Positions 8,514 through 18,881 are shown, counted from the stretch's first letter. The stretch is DNA of 64,000 nt from SIG440 sp045648175 (GCA_045648175.1 JAZRNN010000030.1:1-64000), one strand, 5' to 3'. Numbers and translations: made by a program. Notes: a model not told the origin generated them from the letters alone.

Positions 8514-9389
8514 TTAGTATATATTTTCTCTTGCCGCCTTTATTTCACTATAAAGCTGAATATAACTTTCGTGACGGCTTTTTGCAATTTGTCCTGAATT
8601 AACTGCCTCTATTATACGACAATCAGGTTCAGTACGATGACTGCAGTCATCAAAACGACAACTGCCCTCAATTACAACAAACTCTCTGAACATTTCAGAT
8701 AACTCTTCAAGCGGGATTGTGTTTACATCAAACGAACTAAAGCCGGGGGTATCTATTATATATCCGCCAAATGGCAGTTCAGCAAGTTCTGAATGTCTGG
8801 TAGTATGCCGGCCACGCTCCAGTTTTTCGCTGACCGAGCCTGTTTCAAACATATCCCGCATCATAAGTTCGTTTATAAGGCTTGATTTGCCCACACCCGA
8901 ATTCCCTGCAAAGACAGTTATTTCATCTTTCAAAAAATCCTTAAGGGGCTGTATACCGCGATGTTCTATAGCACTAGTAATAATTACATTATATCCAGCC
9001 TTTTTATATGCATCTATCAGAGCACCATCACCGCCAAGGTCTGACTTATTAAAACAAATCGCAATATTCAGCCCTGCAAACTCTGCCGAGGCAATAAGCT
9101 TATCAAGAATGTATGGATTGGGGCTGGGACTTGACTGTGCAACAACCACCGCCATCTGGCTGACATTTGCAACAGCCGGACGTATAAGAACATTTTTACG
9201 CTCCTTGATTTCAGATATCACGCCATGGGTACTGTCAGTGGTTTCAATCTCTACGTTGTCACCAACTAAAGGAGTGTCTCCTCTTTTGCGAAAAACACCC
9301 CGTGCACGGCACTCAACAAGGCCGGACTTAGTATTAACATAATAAAATCCGCCTATACCTTTAATAATTACACCATCCAAATTGCTCAT
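8514..9389 (-). CDS. rsgA: Ribosome small-subunit biogenesis GTPase RsgA
   Basis: 291 residues with the circularly permuted GTPase order expected for RsgA/YloQ: G4 FNKSDL near residue 117, then G1 GNSGVGKSS near 161, then G3 DTPGF near 212. An N-terminal OB-fold precedes it, and a C-terminal zinc knuckle is seen in CRFDDCSH...C. The protein binds 30S subunits late in assembly and hydrolyses GTP. It is preceded by AGAGGTGAAGA and follows the kinase gene by 10 nt, the common Firmicute order prpC-prkC-rsgA-rpe-thiN. Confidence 0.97.
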   Translation of the reverse strand: MSNLDGVIIKGIGGFYYVNTKSGLVECRARGVFRKRGDTPLVGDNVEIETTDSTHGVISEIKERKNVLIRPAVANVSQMAVVVAQSSPSPNPYILDKLIASAEFAGLNIAICFNKSDLGGDGALIDAYKKAGYNVIITSAIEHRGIQPLKDFLKDEITVFAGNSGVGKSSLINELMMRDMFETGSVSEKLERGRHTTRHSELAELPFGGYIIDTPGFSSFDVNTIPLEELSEMFREFVVIEGSCRFDDCSHRTEPDCRIIEAVNSGQIAKSRHESYIQLYSEIKAARENIY

Positions 9390-9399
9390 TCTTCACCTC

Positions 9400-11286
9400 T
9401 TAATGGAGTCTTACCGTACCCTTTTGCTGAGATACGCCATCATGGAGAATTTCAACCTCAACCGAATTTGAGGTACCCTCAAGCTTTACTATATCGCTCT
9501 TTCCCTTTTGCAACGTTTTGCTGTACACTGTGTTGCCGTTAACATTTACCTGAACAAGAGCACTTTCCTTATCTTTAGGTCCATACAATGTCAACATTGT
9601 GCTCTTTTTGGACACTGCAGGTTTCTCTTCTTTTACAGGTTCGCTGTTTGTTGCAGGCTCATCTTCGTTGCTTGGTTTTTCGGGAGTATCTTTCTTTTCC
9701 TCATCCGGACCTTTGCTAACATAAAAAGTAATAAGGTCGCCCTTTTTAACATATTTGCCGGATTCGGGTTCCTGACTTATAACCGAGCCCTTGGGGATAT
9801 CATCACTAAATTCTTCAATGAATTCTGCCTCAAGGCCCAGCTCGTTAATTTCGATTTCTACTTCGCGGAAATCTTTGTATTTGGTATAATTTTTAAGTCT
9901 TATTTCGTTATTACCCTCACTGATTTCTACAGTAATGATAATAACCTCTTCCTTCTTCACCTTGCTTCCCTGTTCAGGGTCCTGAGCAAGAATTGTGCCT
10001 TCTTCTTCATCACTTTCGACTGTTCTGCCCTTGATGATATTGAACTTATATTCTGTATTCTCATCAGCAGACTCAACATACATTTCAACCGCCTCATCAT
10101 AGGACATACCAACAATGTCGGGGATTTCAACATTCCCGCCGTTTGCAAACAAACTGCCCATACCGGTAATCGACATAAACGCAAACGAAATAAGCAAAAT
10201 GACAGCAATTGCACAGGCTATTGCAATAGCAATAACCTTTCTTTCCTTCTTTTTGTCAATTTCTTCAACCTTTTCGGGTTTCTTTGCCGCCACCTTTTTC
10301 TCTTCCTTTACAGTTTTTTCAGTGTTGGAAACATTCTGTTTTTCAGGCTTTTGGTCAACTGCCACTTTTAAATCCTCAGGCTTTACCGCAGGCATTACGA
10401 TAGTTGAGCCCATTGCCTCGGCCTTGGGTTTTTCTTCTGTCATATCAGGTATAATTCTTGTTGGGTCATTGAGCACCTCGGTAAGCTCTGCTATAAACTC
10501 AGACGCACTTTTGTATCTTGCCGAAATCTCTTTTGACATCGCCTTAAGAACTACCTTTTCCAAAGCACGGGGAATACTTATATTATACTCACGAGGCATA
10601 ACGGGTTTTTCCTGCAGATGCATAATTGCAACTGTCACAGGGCGTTCGCTGTCAAACGGAACTGTACCCGTAATCATTTCATAAAGCACAACACCCAATG
10701 AATATATATCCGAACGTTCATCGGTATAGCCGCCTCTTGCCTGTTCGGGAGAAATATAGTGCACAGAACCTATTGCATTATCCTCACAGGTAACTGTTGC
10801 CTGAACATTTGCACGCGCAATACCGAAATCTGTAACCTTCATAACCTTATCAGCGGTCATAATTATATTGTGCGGCTTTACATCACGGTGAATAATTGAA
10901 TTTTTGTGTGCCTGTTCAAGACCCTTTGCAATCTGAATTGTATAATCTACAGCCTCGCGCCAGGGCAAAATATACTTTTCTTCGATATACTCCTTAAGAG
11001 TTTTGCCCTCAATATATTCCATTACGATATAATGCAGTCCGTCCTCGTTTCCAACATCATAAATCGAAACAATGTTGGGATGTGTCAAGCTTGCCGCCGC
11101 CTGAGCTTCTACATTAAATCTGCGTACGAATTCTGCATCGTTCTGAAGGTCCGGACGAAGCACCTTTACTGCAACAAATCTATTAAGAAGCTGACACTTA
11201 GCCTTATAAACAACAGCCATTCCACCACTGCCGATTTCTTCAATTATTTCATATCTGCCTGCAAGAACCTTACCTATTAAAGTCAT
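9400..11286 (-). CDS. prkC: PASTA-domain eukaryotic-type Ser/Thr protein kinase
   Basis: 628 residues. The kinase domain is at about 1-275: glycine loop GSGGMAVVYKA, catalytic IIHRDVKPHNI and activation-loop start VTDFGIA. A lysine/glutamate-rich linker leads to one membrane segment near residues 350-372. Two PASTA domains follow (about 385-450 and 455-525), then a low-complexity Glu/Pro-rich linker and a C-terminal domain. PASTA domains bind peptidoglycan fragments or lipid II, so the kinase senses the cell wall. Its start overlaps the phosphatase stop by 4 nt, giving the usual coupled kinase/phosphatase pair. PrkC homologues often carry three or more PASTA repeats; here I count two. Confidence 0.95.
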   Translation of the reverse strand: MTLIGKVLAGRYEIIEEIGSGGMAVVYKAKCQLLNRFVAVKVLRPDLQNDAEFVRRFNVEAQAAASLTHPNIVSIYDVGNEDGLHYIVMEYIEGKTLKEYIEEKYILPWREAVDYTIQIAKGLEQAHKNSIIHRDVKPHNIIMTADKVMKVTDFGIARANVQATVTCEDNAIGSVHYISPEQARGGYTDERSDIYSLGVVLYEMITGTVPFDSERPVTVAIMHLQEKPVMPREYNISIPRALEKVVLKAMSKEISARYKSASEFIAELTEVLNDPTRIIPDMTEEKPKAEAMGSTIVMPAVKPEDLKVAVDQKPEKQNVSNTEKTVKEEKKVAAKKPEKVEEIDKKKERKVIAIAIACAIAVILLISFAFMSITGMGSLFANGGNVEIPDIVGMSYDEAVEMYVESADENTEYKFNIIKGRTVESDEEEGTILAQDPEQGSKVKKEEVIIITVEISEGNNEIRLKNYTKYKDFREVEIEINELGLEAEFIEEFSDDIPKGSVISQEPESGKYVKKGDLITFYVSKGPDEEKKDTPEKPSNEDEPATNSEPVKEEKPAVSKKSTMLTLYGPKDKESALVQVNVNGNTVYSKTLQKGKSDIVKLEGTSNSVEVEILHDGVSQQKGTVRLH

Positions 11287-12041
11287 TTGTTCTCCTCCTT
11301 TTCAACCCGAAAGGCAACTACGGTTATATTGTCAACCCCGCCGTTTTCATTTGCCTCATCAATCAGTGCGGCAACCGCCTTATCTATACTTTCTTCACTC
11401 ACAATGATTTCCTGAATTCTTTCATCTCTGACAGTTTCGGTAAGACCGTCACTGCAAAGTATCACCGTCTCACCGGGTGACAGCTTATAGTCATAATAAT
11501 CTGCATCCACAAAATCCTCTGTACCCAAAGCACGTGTAATTATGTTTTTGTCCGGATGATTGCGCGCTTCCTCCCGGGTAATCGAACCTCGCCTAACAAG
11601 CTCCTCGACTACTGAATGGTCAATTGTCATTTTACAAATTTCGTTTGAGTTAACCACATATGCACAGCTATCACCGATGTTGGCAACCCATAATTGTTCG
11701 TCTTTTACATATGCTGCAACCAGAGTAGTTCCCATTCCTGCCTGCTCGGGGTTAGATAATGACATTTCGTATATACGCGAATTTGCAAAATCAATTGCCG
11801 ATGCAATACTTTTGCAAATTTCATTATCGCCTGTTTTGCCCAAACCTTCTGCCAGCTCTTCTATCAAAATATCAACAGCCATACGGCTTGCAATTTCGCC
11901 GGCATTGTGACCACCCATTCCGTCTGCCAGAACGCAAACACCTAGGGGTGTACCGCCTTCAAAACCACAGATTTTGAAGCTGTCTTCATTCAGTTCGCGG
12001 CGTTTGCCTATATTAGTCATACCGCATACTTTTAAAACCAT
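11283..12041 (-). CDS. prpC: PP2C-type Ser/Thr protein phosphatase
   Basis: 252 residues from the ATG at 12041, preceded by AGAAAGG; a longer frame runs back into rlmN and is rejected. Metal-binding motifs of PPM phosphatases are present: RELNEDSF near the N-terminus, VLADGMGGHNAGEIAS near residue 40, IGDSCAYV, and CSDGLTETV plus GGVDNITVV near the C-terminus. It reverses phosphorylation by the adjacent PASTA kinase, with which it overlaps by 4 nt. Confidence 0.94.
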   Translation of the reverse strand: MVLKVCGMTNIGKRRELNEDSFKICGFEGGTPLGVCVLADGMGGHNAGEIASRMAVDILIEELAEGLGKTGDNEICKSIASAIDFANSRIYEMSLSNPEQAGMGTTLVAAYVKDEQLWVANIGDSCAYVVNSNEICKMTIDHSVVEELVRRGSITREEARNHPDKNIITRALGTEDFVDADYYDYKLSPGETVILCSDGLTETVRDERIQEIIVSEESIDKAVAALIDEANENGGVDNITVVAFRVEKEENK

Positions 12042-12090
12042 ACCATCATAGCCTTTCTGCCCGTGATTGCGGGCTACATTTATGTCAATC

Positions 12091-13116
12091 CTAAATGTTA
12101 CTTTTTTGGTTTCGCAGCTGTCCGCAAGCAGCATTTATGTCGCTGCCCATTTCTCGCCTTACCGTTGCCGAAATACCTCTTTTTTCAAGTCTTGTGCGAA
12201 ACTCATCTACTCGCTGTCTGCTGCTTTTATCAAATCCAGTTTCCACTACCTTATTAACGGGAATCAAATTTACGTGACAAAGCTTTCCACGCACTAAATC
12301 AGCCAGCTTGTCAGCCTCTGCAAGATTGTCGTTAACCCCTGAAATCAAAGTGTATTCAAAAGAAATACGCCTTCCCGTTTGCTGAATATAAAAGTCACAG
12401 GCATCCATAAGCTGTAAAATGCTGTATTTATTATTTATCGGCATAATCTGCGAACGTCTTTCATCATCGGGTGCATGTAATGAAATCAACAGAGTTATCT
12501 GCATCTTTTTTCCGGCAAGTTCCCTTATCTTATCTACAAGACCGCAGGTGGAAATCGAAATATGTCTTTGTCCGATATTGAGTCCGCCGGGGGTGTTTAC
12601 AAGTTCTATAAATTTAAGTACGTTGTCAAAATTATCAAGGGGCTCGCCAATGCCCATCATAACTATGTTTGAAATTCTTTGGCCCAAATCATTTTGTACA
12701 CACATAACCTGTCCCAAAATTTCACCCGGAGTTAAGTTTCGCACCCAACCATTAAGGGTTGACGCACAAAATTTGCATCCCATCTTGCAGCCTACCTGAG
12801 ATGAAACGCAAATTGTATATCCGTATTCATATTTCATAAGTACGGATTCAACAAAATTCCCGTCACTTAATTCTAACAGATACTTGCGTGTTTCGTCAAT
12901 TTTTGACACGTATTTTTCGCAAATTTTTACACTGTTTATTGTTGCCTCCTGTGTCAGCCTTTCCCTGAAATTTTTGGGCAGATTTGACATATCATCAAAG
13001 CTATCTGCACCACGATATATCCATTCAAAAATCTGCTTTCCCCGGAATTCGGGCTGACCAAACTCCTTGGCTAATTTCTTCAGGTCGTCACAGCTGTAGT
13101 CCAAAAGATTTATCAT
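12091..13116 (-). CDS. rlmN: 23S rRNA (adenine-2503-C2)-methyltransferase / tRNA A37 methyltransferase
   Basis: 341 residues. The radical SAM motif lies in SSQVGCKMGCKFCAST near residue 115. The GEPLDN motif and the later SLHAPDD and MPIN segments are typical of RlmN, as is the C-terminal region with a conserved cysteine (NAACGQL). It methylates A2503 of 23S rRNA (and A37 of some tRNAs) through a methyl-cysteine intermediate. It lies 7 nt after rsmB and 49 nt before the phosphatase start. Confidence 0.97.
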   Translation of the reverse strand: MINLLDYSCDDLKKLAKEFGQPEFRGKQIFEWIYRGADSFDDMSNLPKNFRERLTQEATINSVKICEKYVSKIDETRKYLLELSDGNFVESVLMKYEYGYTICVSSQVGCKMGCKFCASTLNGWVRNLTPGEILGQVMCVQNDLGQRISNIVMMGIGEPLDNFDNVLKFIELVNTPGGLNIGQRHISISTCGLVDKIRELAGKKMQITLLISLHAPDDERRSQIMPINNKYSILQLMDACDFYIQQTGRRISFEYTLISGVNDNLAEADKLADLVRGKLCHVNLIPVNKVVETGFDKSSRQRVDEFRTRLEKRGISATVRREMGSDINAACGQLRNQKSNI

Positions 13117-13123
13117 AAACGAT

Positions 13124-14407
13124 TTATCCCTTCATCATTTTGCATATATAAAATCCGCTTTCGCCCATTTCTCCGGTTAAGATTTGTTCCTCAGACAACT
13201 TTTTGAATTCGCTGTTGTTTTTAAGGAATTCATCTATCTGCAATCTGTTTTCTTCAGGCAGGATTGTGCAGGTGCTGTAAACCAGTGTTCCGCCTGACTT
13301 CACATATGCCGCTGCGTTTTTTAAAATTTGTTTTTGAATTTTGCACAGTTCTTCAATATCTGCCTCTGTGCGTCTCCATTTTATATCGGGTTTTTTATGT
13401 ATTACCCCAAACCCCGAGCATGGAACATCTGCCAGCACACAATCGGCTGAATTTTCAAGTTCTGTCAAACATACCGTTCCATCCTGAAGCCTTGCATCAA
13501 TTATATCAATACCAAGCCTTTGAGCTGATTTATTTATAAGGTCAACCTTATGTTCAAACACATCAAATGACAATATCTTGCCGTAATTTTCCATTTTTTC
13601 AGCAATAGCACAGCTTTTGCCTCCCGGAGCCGCACACATATCAATCACAGTATCACCTGACTTTGGTGCAAGAGCCGCAACTGCCATTTGTGACGATATA
13701 TTCTGCAAAGAATAAAGTCCCTCTCTGTATGCGTTAGATTTATCAATGCTCAATCTACCCATCATCTTAAGGCATCCATCAATGTGCGTTTTTTCGCAGT
13801 TGACGCCTTCATTCTTTAATCGTTCAATCAATTCATCTGTTGAAACTTTATGTGTATTTACCCTTAAAAATACGCCGTGAGCCTTGCTGTTTTCTTCATA
13901 AAGCTCCTCGCATCGCTCAGCACCGTATTCAGATATCAGCTTTTCGGTCATCCATAATGGGTATGAGTATTTAAGTGACAAATACTCCGCATGGCTTTTT
14001 CCATCGGGAAATTGAAAGCTGTCAACCTCTCTTGCAAACGAACGCAGAACTCCGTTAACAAAACCTGTGCCTGCACGGTGGGAGTATTTTTTTGCCAGTT
14101 TAACCGCCTCGTTGCAAGCAGCACTGTAAGGAATTCTTTCCATATAGTAAATCTGAAAAATACCCATTCTAAGAATGGACAGAACCCATGGCGACATCTT
14201 TTTAATTTTTATTTTCGAGTATTTTGATATAATAAAATCAATGGCTGTTTTATTTGATACAACGCCATATATAAGCTCGGTAACAAAACCGCGGTCGCAC
14301 AGTTCAAGCTCTGTACTCGACAAAGCCGAATTCAGTGCCGCATTTGTGTATGTTCCGTTTATTTCAATGTCATACAATGCCTTAAGGGCAATTTCTCTTG
14401 CCGTCAT
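13124..14407 (-). CDS. rsmB: 16S rRNA (cytosine-967-C5)-methyltransferase
   Basis: 427 residues. An N-terminal NusB-like RNA-binding domain covers about 1-140. The SAM-binding motif MCAAPGGKS lies near residue 262, and the catalytic cysteines are in ADVPCSGFGV near 329 and YSTCTI near 383. It modifies C967 of 16S rRNA. The neighbouring rlmN and fmt/def genes make this a translation-centred operon. Confidence 0.96.
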   Translation of the reverse strand: MTAREIALKALYDIEINGTYTNAALNSALSSTELELCDRGFVTELIYGVVSNKTAIDFIISKYSKIKIKKMSPWVLSILRMGIFQIYYMERIPYSAACNEAVKLAKKYSHRAGTGFVNGVLRSFAREVDSFQFPDGKSHAEYLSLKYSYPLWMTEKLISEYGAERCEELYEENSKAHGVFLRVNTHKVSTDELIERLKNEGVNCEKTHIDGCLKMMGRLSIDKSNAYREGLYSLQNISSQMAVAALAPKSGDTVIDMCAAPGGKSCAIAEKMENYGKILSFDVFEHKVDLINKSAQRLGIDIIDARLQDGTVCLTELENSADCVLADVPCSGFGVIHKKPDIKWRRTEADIEELCKIQKQILKNAAAYVKSGGTLVYSTCTILPEENRLQIDEFLKNNSEFKKLSEEQILTGEMGESGFYICKMMKG

Positions 14408-14427
14408 AATCTCACAGCCCTATCTTT

Positions 14428-15132
14428 TTAATCTCTTCGTCTTCCACCTACAATACTAAGCAGTCTTAAAAGGTTAGCTATTGCCACAGCGGCAGATGCG
14501 ACATAAGTCATTGCAGCTGCACTAAGCACCTTTTTGGATGCCGCAAGCTCGTCGCTATCGAGTATCAGGTTGCTCTCTAGCGTTTTTATCGCTCTTGATG
14601 ATGCATTAAATTCCACCGGAAGTGTTATAAGCTGAAACAGCACAACCGCACCAAAAAGCAAAACACCAAAATTCGCAAGACCTTCAAAGCTGAGTAAAAT
14701 ACCAAAAATCGCAAGCGGCCATGCGGCATAAGATGCAATCTGCACCACGGGAACAATCGCATTACGAACCTTTATGGGTGCATAGCCCTGAGAGTGCTGA
14801 ACTGCGTGTCCAACTTCATGAGCCGCAACACCGATAGCCGCAACTGATGTACTGCTGTAGGTTGCATCCGAAAGCCTTACAACATTTGTTCTTGGGTCAA
14901 AGTGGTCGGTAAGGTTGCCTGCCACTCTTTCAACAATTACATTTTGCAGGCCATTCATATCAAGAATTTTGCGTGCGACCTGAGCACCGGTATATTCACG
15001 TCGGTTGCCAACAGTTCTGTATTTATTAAATGTCGAATTTACCTTTGACTGTGCATACATTGCAAAGATCAATGCAGGCAAAACAAGTATGATATATGTC
15101 ATATCAATGCCATAAAAATATCCAAGTCCCAT
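14428..15132 (-). CDS. yugP: Membrane zinc metallopeptidase, YugP family
   Basis: 234 residues from the ATG at 15132, which has AAAGGTGACAAAA upstream; the extra 13 residues of the longer frame lack a ribosome-binding site. An N-terminal membrane segment (YIILVLPALIFAMY) is followed by the zinc motif AAHEVGHAVQH near residue 108 and two further hydrophobic regions. YugP proteins are HtpX-like membrane proteases of unknown substrate, frequently encoded between rsmB and fmt in Clostridia, as here. Confidence 0.9.
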   Translation of the reverse strand: MGLGYFYGIDMTYIILVLPALIFAMYAQSKVNSTFNKYRTVGNRREYTGAQVARKILDMNGLQNVIVERVAGNLTDHFDPRTNVVRLSDATYSSTSVAAIGVAAHEVGHAVQHSQGYAPIKVRNAIVPVVQIASYAAWPLAIFGILLSFEGLANFGVLLFGAVVLFQLITLPVEFNASSRAIKTLESNLILDSDELAASKKVLSAAAMTYVASAAVAIANLLRLLSIVGGRRRD

Positions 15133-15187
15133 TTTTGTCACCTTTCTATAATTAAACATTTGATATCCCAATATTGAGGATATGTAA

Positions 15188-16117
15188 CTATCCTAAGATT
15201 TCACCAATTTCAATCTTGTGACCGTTAAGCCAGTCACGAACCTTCATTTGTTTGGAGCCTTTAAACTGAACATCGGTAATAACTATTGTATTGCCGTCAC
15301 CGCAGACAACCTCAATTCCCTTTTCATCAGCCGATATAATCTGCCCGCAGGCACTCTTTGAAGGTTTGCCCATAGTTGCCATATAAATCTTCATAAGCTC
15401 ACCCATATAAAGGGTATGTGCACCGGGCCAGGAATTCATTCCGCAAATAAGATTTATAATCTCCCTTGCCGACTTTGACCAATCAATCTTTGCAGTTTCC
15501 TTTGAAATCATCGGAGCATAGCACGACTCCGCATCATTCTGCTTTTCGGGTTTAAGCTCACCCTTTTCAAGCTGTTTTATTGTTTCAATCATTAAGTCTG
15601 CACTTAAAACCATAAGTCGGTCGTGAAGATGGTCGGCAGTTTCGTACTCTGCGATTTCTGTCTCGCATTTAAGAAGCATATCACCCGTATCAAGACCTTT
15701 TTCCATCAGCATTGAGGTAATACCCGTCTTTTTTTCACCGTTTACAACCACCCATTGTATAGGACCTGCACCACGGTATTTGGGAAGAAGCGATGCGTGC
15801 ATATTAATACATCCATACTTGGGAAAATTCAGTATATACTCAGGCAAAATTTTGCCGTACGCCACAACAATTATAAGGTCAGGCATAAGTTCATCAAGTT
15901 CTGCCTTAAAAGCAAAATCCTTCAGGGTTTCAGGTTGAAAAACCTTTATACCATTTTCCTCAGCACATACCTTAACGGGTGGCGGTGTCAGTTTATGCCC
16001 TCTGCCTGCTGGCTTGTCCGGCTGGGTTACCGCACCAACAATTTCGTGCTCGGATTTTATAAGTGCCTCTAAACAAGGAACTGCAAATTCGGGAGTTCCC
16101 ATAAACAAAATTTTCAT
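15188..16117 (-). CDS. fmt: Methionyl-tRNA formyltransferase
   Basis: 309 residues. Formyl-transferase motifs include FMGTPEFAVP at the N-terminus, VVAYGKILP near residue 84, and NMHASLLPKYRGAGPIQW near 105, which contains the catalytic Asn-His pair and the SLLP loop. A C-terminal OB-fold domain follows. It formylates initiator Met-tRNA using 10-formyl-THF. The gene for peptide deformylase, which removes the formyl group, precedes it by 26 nt. Confidence 0.97.
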   Translation of the reverse strand: MKILFMGTPEFAVPCLEALIKSEHEIVGAVTQPDKPAGRGHKLTPPPVKVCAEENGIKVFQPETLKDFAFKAELDELMPDLIIVVAYGKILPEYILNFPKYGCINMHASLLPKYRGAGPIQWVVVNGEKKTGITSMLMEKGLDTGDMLLKCETEIAEYETADHLHDRLMVLSADLMIETIKQLEKGELKPEKQNDAESCYAPMISKETAKIDWSKSAREIINLICGMNSWPGAHTLYMGELMKIYMATMGKPSKSACGQIISADEKGIEVVCGDGNTIVITDVQFKGSKQMKVRDWLNGHKIEIGEILG

Positions 16118-16143
16118 ATATCTACTCCTGACAGAACTTAATT

Positions 16144-16605
16144 CTAATTATTTTCCAAGTCAACCCATTCTTCAACCAAATCCATAAACATCTTTCCATC
16201 AAGATGCTCGGTTTCGTGACAGAATGCTCTTGCAAGAAGGTCTTCGCCCACGTATTCGTGCCATTCACCCTTGCGGTCCTGTGCACGAACTGTCACCTTT
16301 TTAGGACGGGTAACAATTCCGTACTTGCCGGGGTTACTCAGACAACCCTCAGCCCCGGTCTGCAAACCTTCTGTGCTGATAATCTCGGGGTTAATAAGTT
16401 CGATAGGACCTTCGTCAATGTCAATTACAGCAATGCGTCGTAAAATTCCTACCTGAGGAGCAGCAAGTCCTGCACCGCCCGAATCATAGAGAGTGTCAAA
16501 CAAATCATTTACCAATTCGTTTAATCTGTCATCAAATTTTTCAACGGGACGGCATTTTTTGGTTAAAACATCATCACCTAGAGTTACAATCTTTCTTATA
16601 GCCAT
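16144..16605 (-). CDS. def: Peptide deformylase
   Basis: 153 residues. All three catalytic motifs are present: GGAGLAAPQVG near residue 43, EGCLS near 86 (cysteine metal ligand) and CHETEHLDG near 129 (HExxH type). It removes the N-formyl group from nascent proteins. AAGGTACGAATTATT lies before the ATG. Its length and motif spacing match the type 1-like enzymes of Clostridia. Confidence 0.97.
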   Translation of the reverse strand: MAIRKIVTLGDDVLTKKCRPVEKFDDRLNELVNDLFDTLYDSGGAGLAAPQVGILRRIAVIDIDEGPIELINPEIISTEGLQTGAEGCLSNPGKYGIVTRPKKVTVRAQDRKGEWHEYVGEDLLARAFCHETEHLDGKMFMDLVEEWVDLENN

Positions 16606-16643
16606 AATAATTCGTACCTTTCATGCTTTTGTAATGTTTGTTA

Positions 16644-18881
16644 TCAATACATATTGATTGGATTAATGTCAATACTTAAATACACCTGGCTTTTTGAGCC
16701 TTCATGTTTTTCATAGATTTCGCGCAAAAAATTATGAATTTTATCATAATCATTGCATTTAAGCAAGATTCTGTATCTGAAATTATTCTTTATTTTTGAA
16801 ATAGGAGCTGGTGCAGGACCTGTTTTTGAAAAGATGTTTTTATCATTTCGCATATGCCTGTCAAAAGCCTTACCGATATCCTCGATTACCGATTTTACCG
16901 ATTGCTCGTCCTCACCCGTTACCATTATATATATTATGTCACAAAACGGCGGATAATTCAACCTTTTTCTTTGCATTATCTCATTTTCATAAAAAGAAAT
17001 ATAATCATGCTCTTTTGCAAAGTTTATCGTGGTGTTTGCCGGCTGATAGGTCTGAATTACTGCCCGTCCCTTTAAATCACCTCTGCCTGCTCTGCCACAG
17101 ACTTGAGTGAAGAGCGAAAATCCCCTTTCATTTGCGCGAAAATCATCCACCGCAAGCGATGTATCTGCCGCCAGAACTCCAACTAAAGTAACATCGTGGA
17201 AATCAAGTCCCTTTGTCACCATTTGTGTTCCCAGCAAAATATCCGCACCGCCTTTTGAAAATTCGTCAAGGATTTTTTCGTGACCGCCCTTTTGGGAGGT
17301 TGTGTCGGTGTCCATTCTTAAAACCTTTGCAGAGGGAAACATCCTGTATAGTTCCTCCTCGATTTTTTGAGTGCCTGTACCGAAATATTTAACATATTCC
17401 GAGCCACAGGACGGACACTCAGTAACATTCCTCTGTGTATATCCGCAATAATGACAAGAAAGCAAATCCTTGCCCTTGTGATAAGTCATTGCAATACTGC
17501 AGTCGGGGCAGTTGATAACCTCACCGCATTCACGGCAGGAAACAAAGGTTGAATAACCTCTTCTGTTTAAAAACAGAATTGTTTTTTGCCCATTATCCAG
17601 ATTTTTCTGTATCTCTCTTTGCAATTTAAGGCTTATAGGCGAACGATTTTTGTTTTCAAAAAGTTCGCTTCGCATATCCACAATATTTACCTCAGGCATA
17701 GCCCCCTGATTATAACGTTTTGTCATTTCAAACAGGGTATACTCGCCCTGCTTAGCCTTGTAAAACTCTGAAATTGACGGGGTTGCAGATGCAAGAAGTA
17801 ATATTGAGTCTTCATCTTGAGCACGTTTTTCTGCAACATCAATTGCGTGGTATCTTGGACTTGTTTCTGACTTGTAACTGTTTTCGTGTTCTTCGTCAAG
17901 GATTATAATACCAATATTCTTAAAGGGTGCAAAAATCGCTGATCTTGCGCCCACAACTACCTTTACCTCACCGTTTTTTATTTTGTTCCATTGGTCAAAA
18001 CGCTCACCACTAGACAGTGCACTGTGAATAACCGCCACCGAATTGCCGAAACGTGACACAAATCGCTGTACCATCTGCGGAGTAAGGGAAATTTCGGGCA
18101 CAAGCATAATTGCATTTTTTCCCTTTTGTATAGCCCTTTCGATTGCCTGCAAAAAAACTTCGGTCTTGCCGCTGCCGGTAACACCGCGAAGAAGAATTCT
18201 CTCAAATTTTTCTTCATCAATTGTTTTGTATAGATGGTCAATTACTGTCTTTTGTTCAGGTGTAGGGGTATATGCCACTGTTTTTTCGTATTTTGTTTCG
18301 TCATAGGCACGCCTTTCAATCTGTTGGGTATCGGTTGTGATATATCCCTTTTCTTGCAACGCTTTTATTGCTTCATAACTGCCGCCTTTTTCACGTACAA
18401 GTTTTGCAAACGGCATCGAATCGCTCATCAAAAGAGCCTCGATAATTCTAGCCTGAGCCACCGCACCTTTTTCGCGAAGTGCATTTGCAATACCAAAAGC
18501 CGCCTCTCTGCCAAGTTTAAGTGATGCAATATTCACACTTTTTTCTTTGACTCCTGTTGTCATTCCCGGAGGCATAGCAAGACGGATAGCCTGATATAAA
18601 GAACAAAAATATTTGCGACTTACCCACAAGCATAGCTCTAAAATCCACGGCTCACATACAGGGGTACTTCCTTGTATACTGCAAATTTCCTTAAGATTTT
18701 TAAAATTGCTTGAGTCTTTTATCCCTATGACAATCCCGTCAACTGTGCGGTTGCCCCACCCAAAAGGCACCAAAACACGCATACCCACCGACAGCTTTTC
18801 AGCAAGAGCTTCGGGTACCGAATAATCAAAGACTTTATCTATATTTTGTTCCTTATTGTTTAAAACTACCTGTGCAATCAT
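16644..18881 (-). CDS. priA: Primosomal protein N' (replication-restart helicase PriA)
   Basis: 745 residues. An N-terminal DNA-binding domain (about 1-110) is followed by helicase motifs: Walker A GVTGSGKTEVF near residue 237, DEEH near 329 and SATPS near 369. A zinc-binding insert has pairs such as CRECGEVINCPDCS and CHYCG...CPSCG between about 440 and 490. PriA restarts stalled replication forks. It is encoded after rpoZ in the standard Firmicute order gmk-rpoZ-priA-def-fmt. Confidence 0.97.
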   Translation of the reverse strand: MIAQVVLNNKEQNIDKVFDYSVPEALAEKLSVGMRVLVPFGWGNRTVDGIVIGIKDSSNFKNLKEICSIQGSTPVCEPWILELCLWVSRKYFCSLYQAIRLAMPPGMTTGVKEKSVNIASLKLGREAAFGIANALREKGAVAQARIIEALLMSDSMPFAKLVREKGGSYEAIKALQEKGYITTDTQQIERRAYDETKYEKTVAYTPTPEQKTVIDHLYKTIDEEKFERILLRGVTGSGKTEVFLQAIERAIQKGKNAIMLVPEISLTPQMVQRFVSRFGNSVAVIHSALSSGERFDQWNKIKNGEVKVVVGARSAIFAPFKNIGIIILDEEHENSYKSETSPRYHAIDVAEKRAQDEDSILLLASATPSISEFYKAKQGEYTLFEMTKRYNQGAMPEVNIVDMRSELFENKNRSPISLKLQREIQKNLDNGQKTILFLNRRGYSTFVSCRECGEVINCPDCSIAMTYHKGKDLLSCHYCGYTQRNVTECPSCGSEYVKYFGTGTQKIEEELYRMFPSAKVLRMDTDTTSQKGGHEKILDEFSKGGADILLGTQMVTKGLDFHDVTLVGVLAADTSLAVDDFRANERGFSLFTQVCGRAGRGDLKGRAVIQTYQPANTTINFAKEHDYISFYENEIMQRKRLNYPPFCDIIYIMVTGEDEQSVKSVIEDIGKAFDRHMRNDKNIFSKTGPAPAPISKIKNNFRYRILLKCNDYDKIHNFLREIYEKHEGSKSQVYLSIDINPINMY

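Noticed and set aside
8719..9342. 207-codon plus-strand frame opposite rsgA
   Set aside because: Antisense to clear GTPase motifs; codon use and composition are those of a shadow frame.
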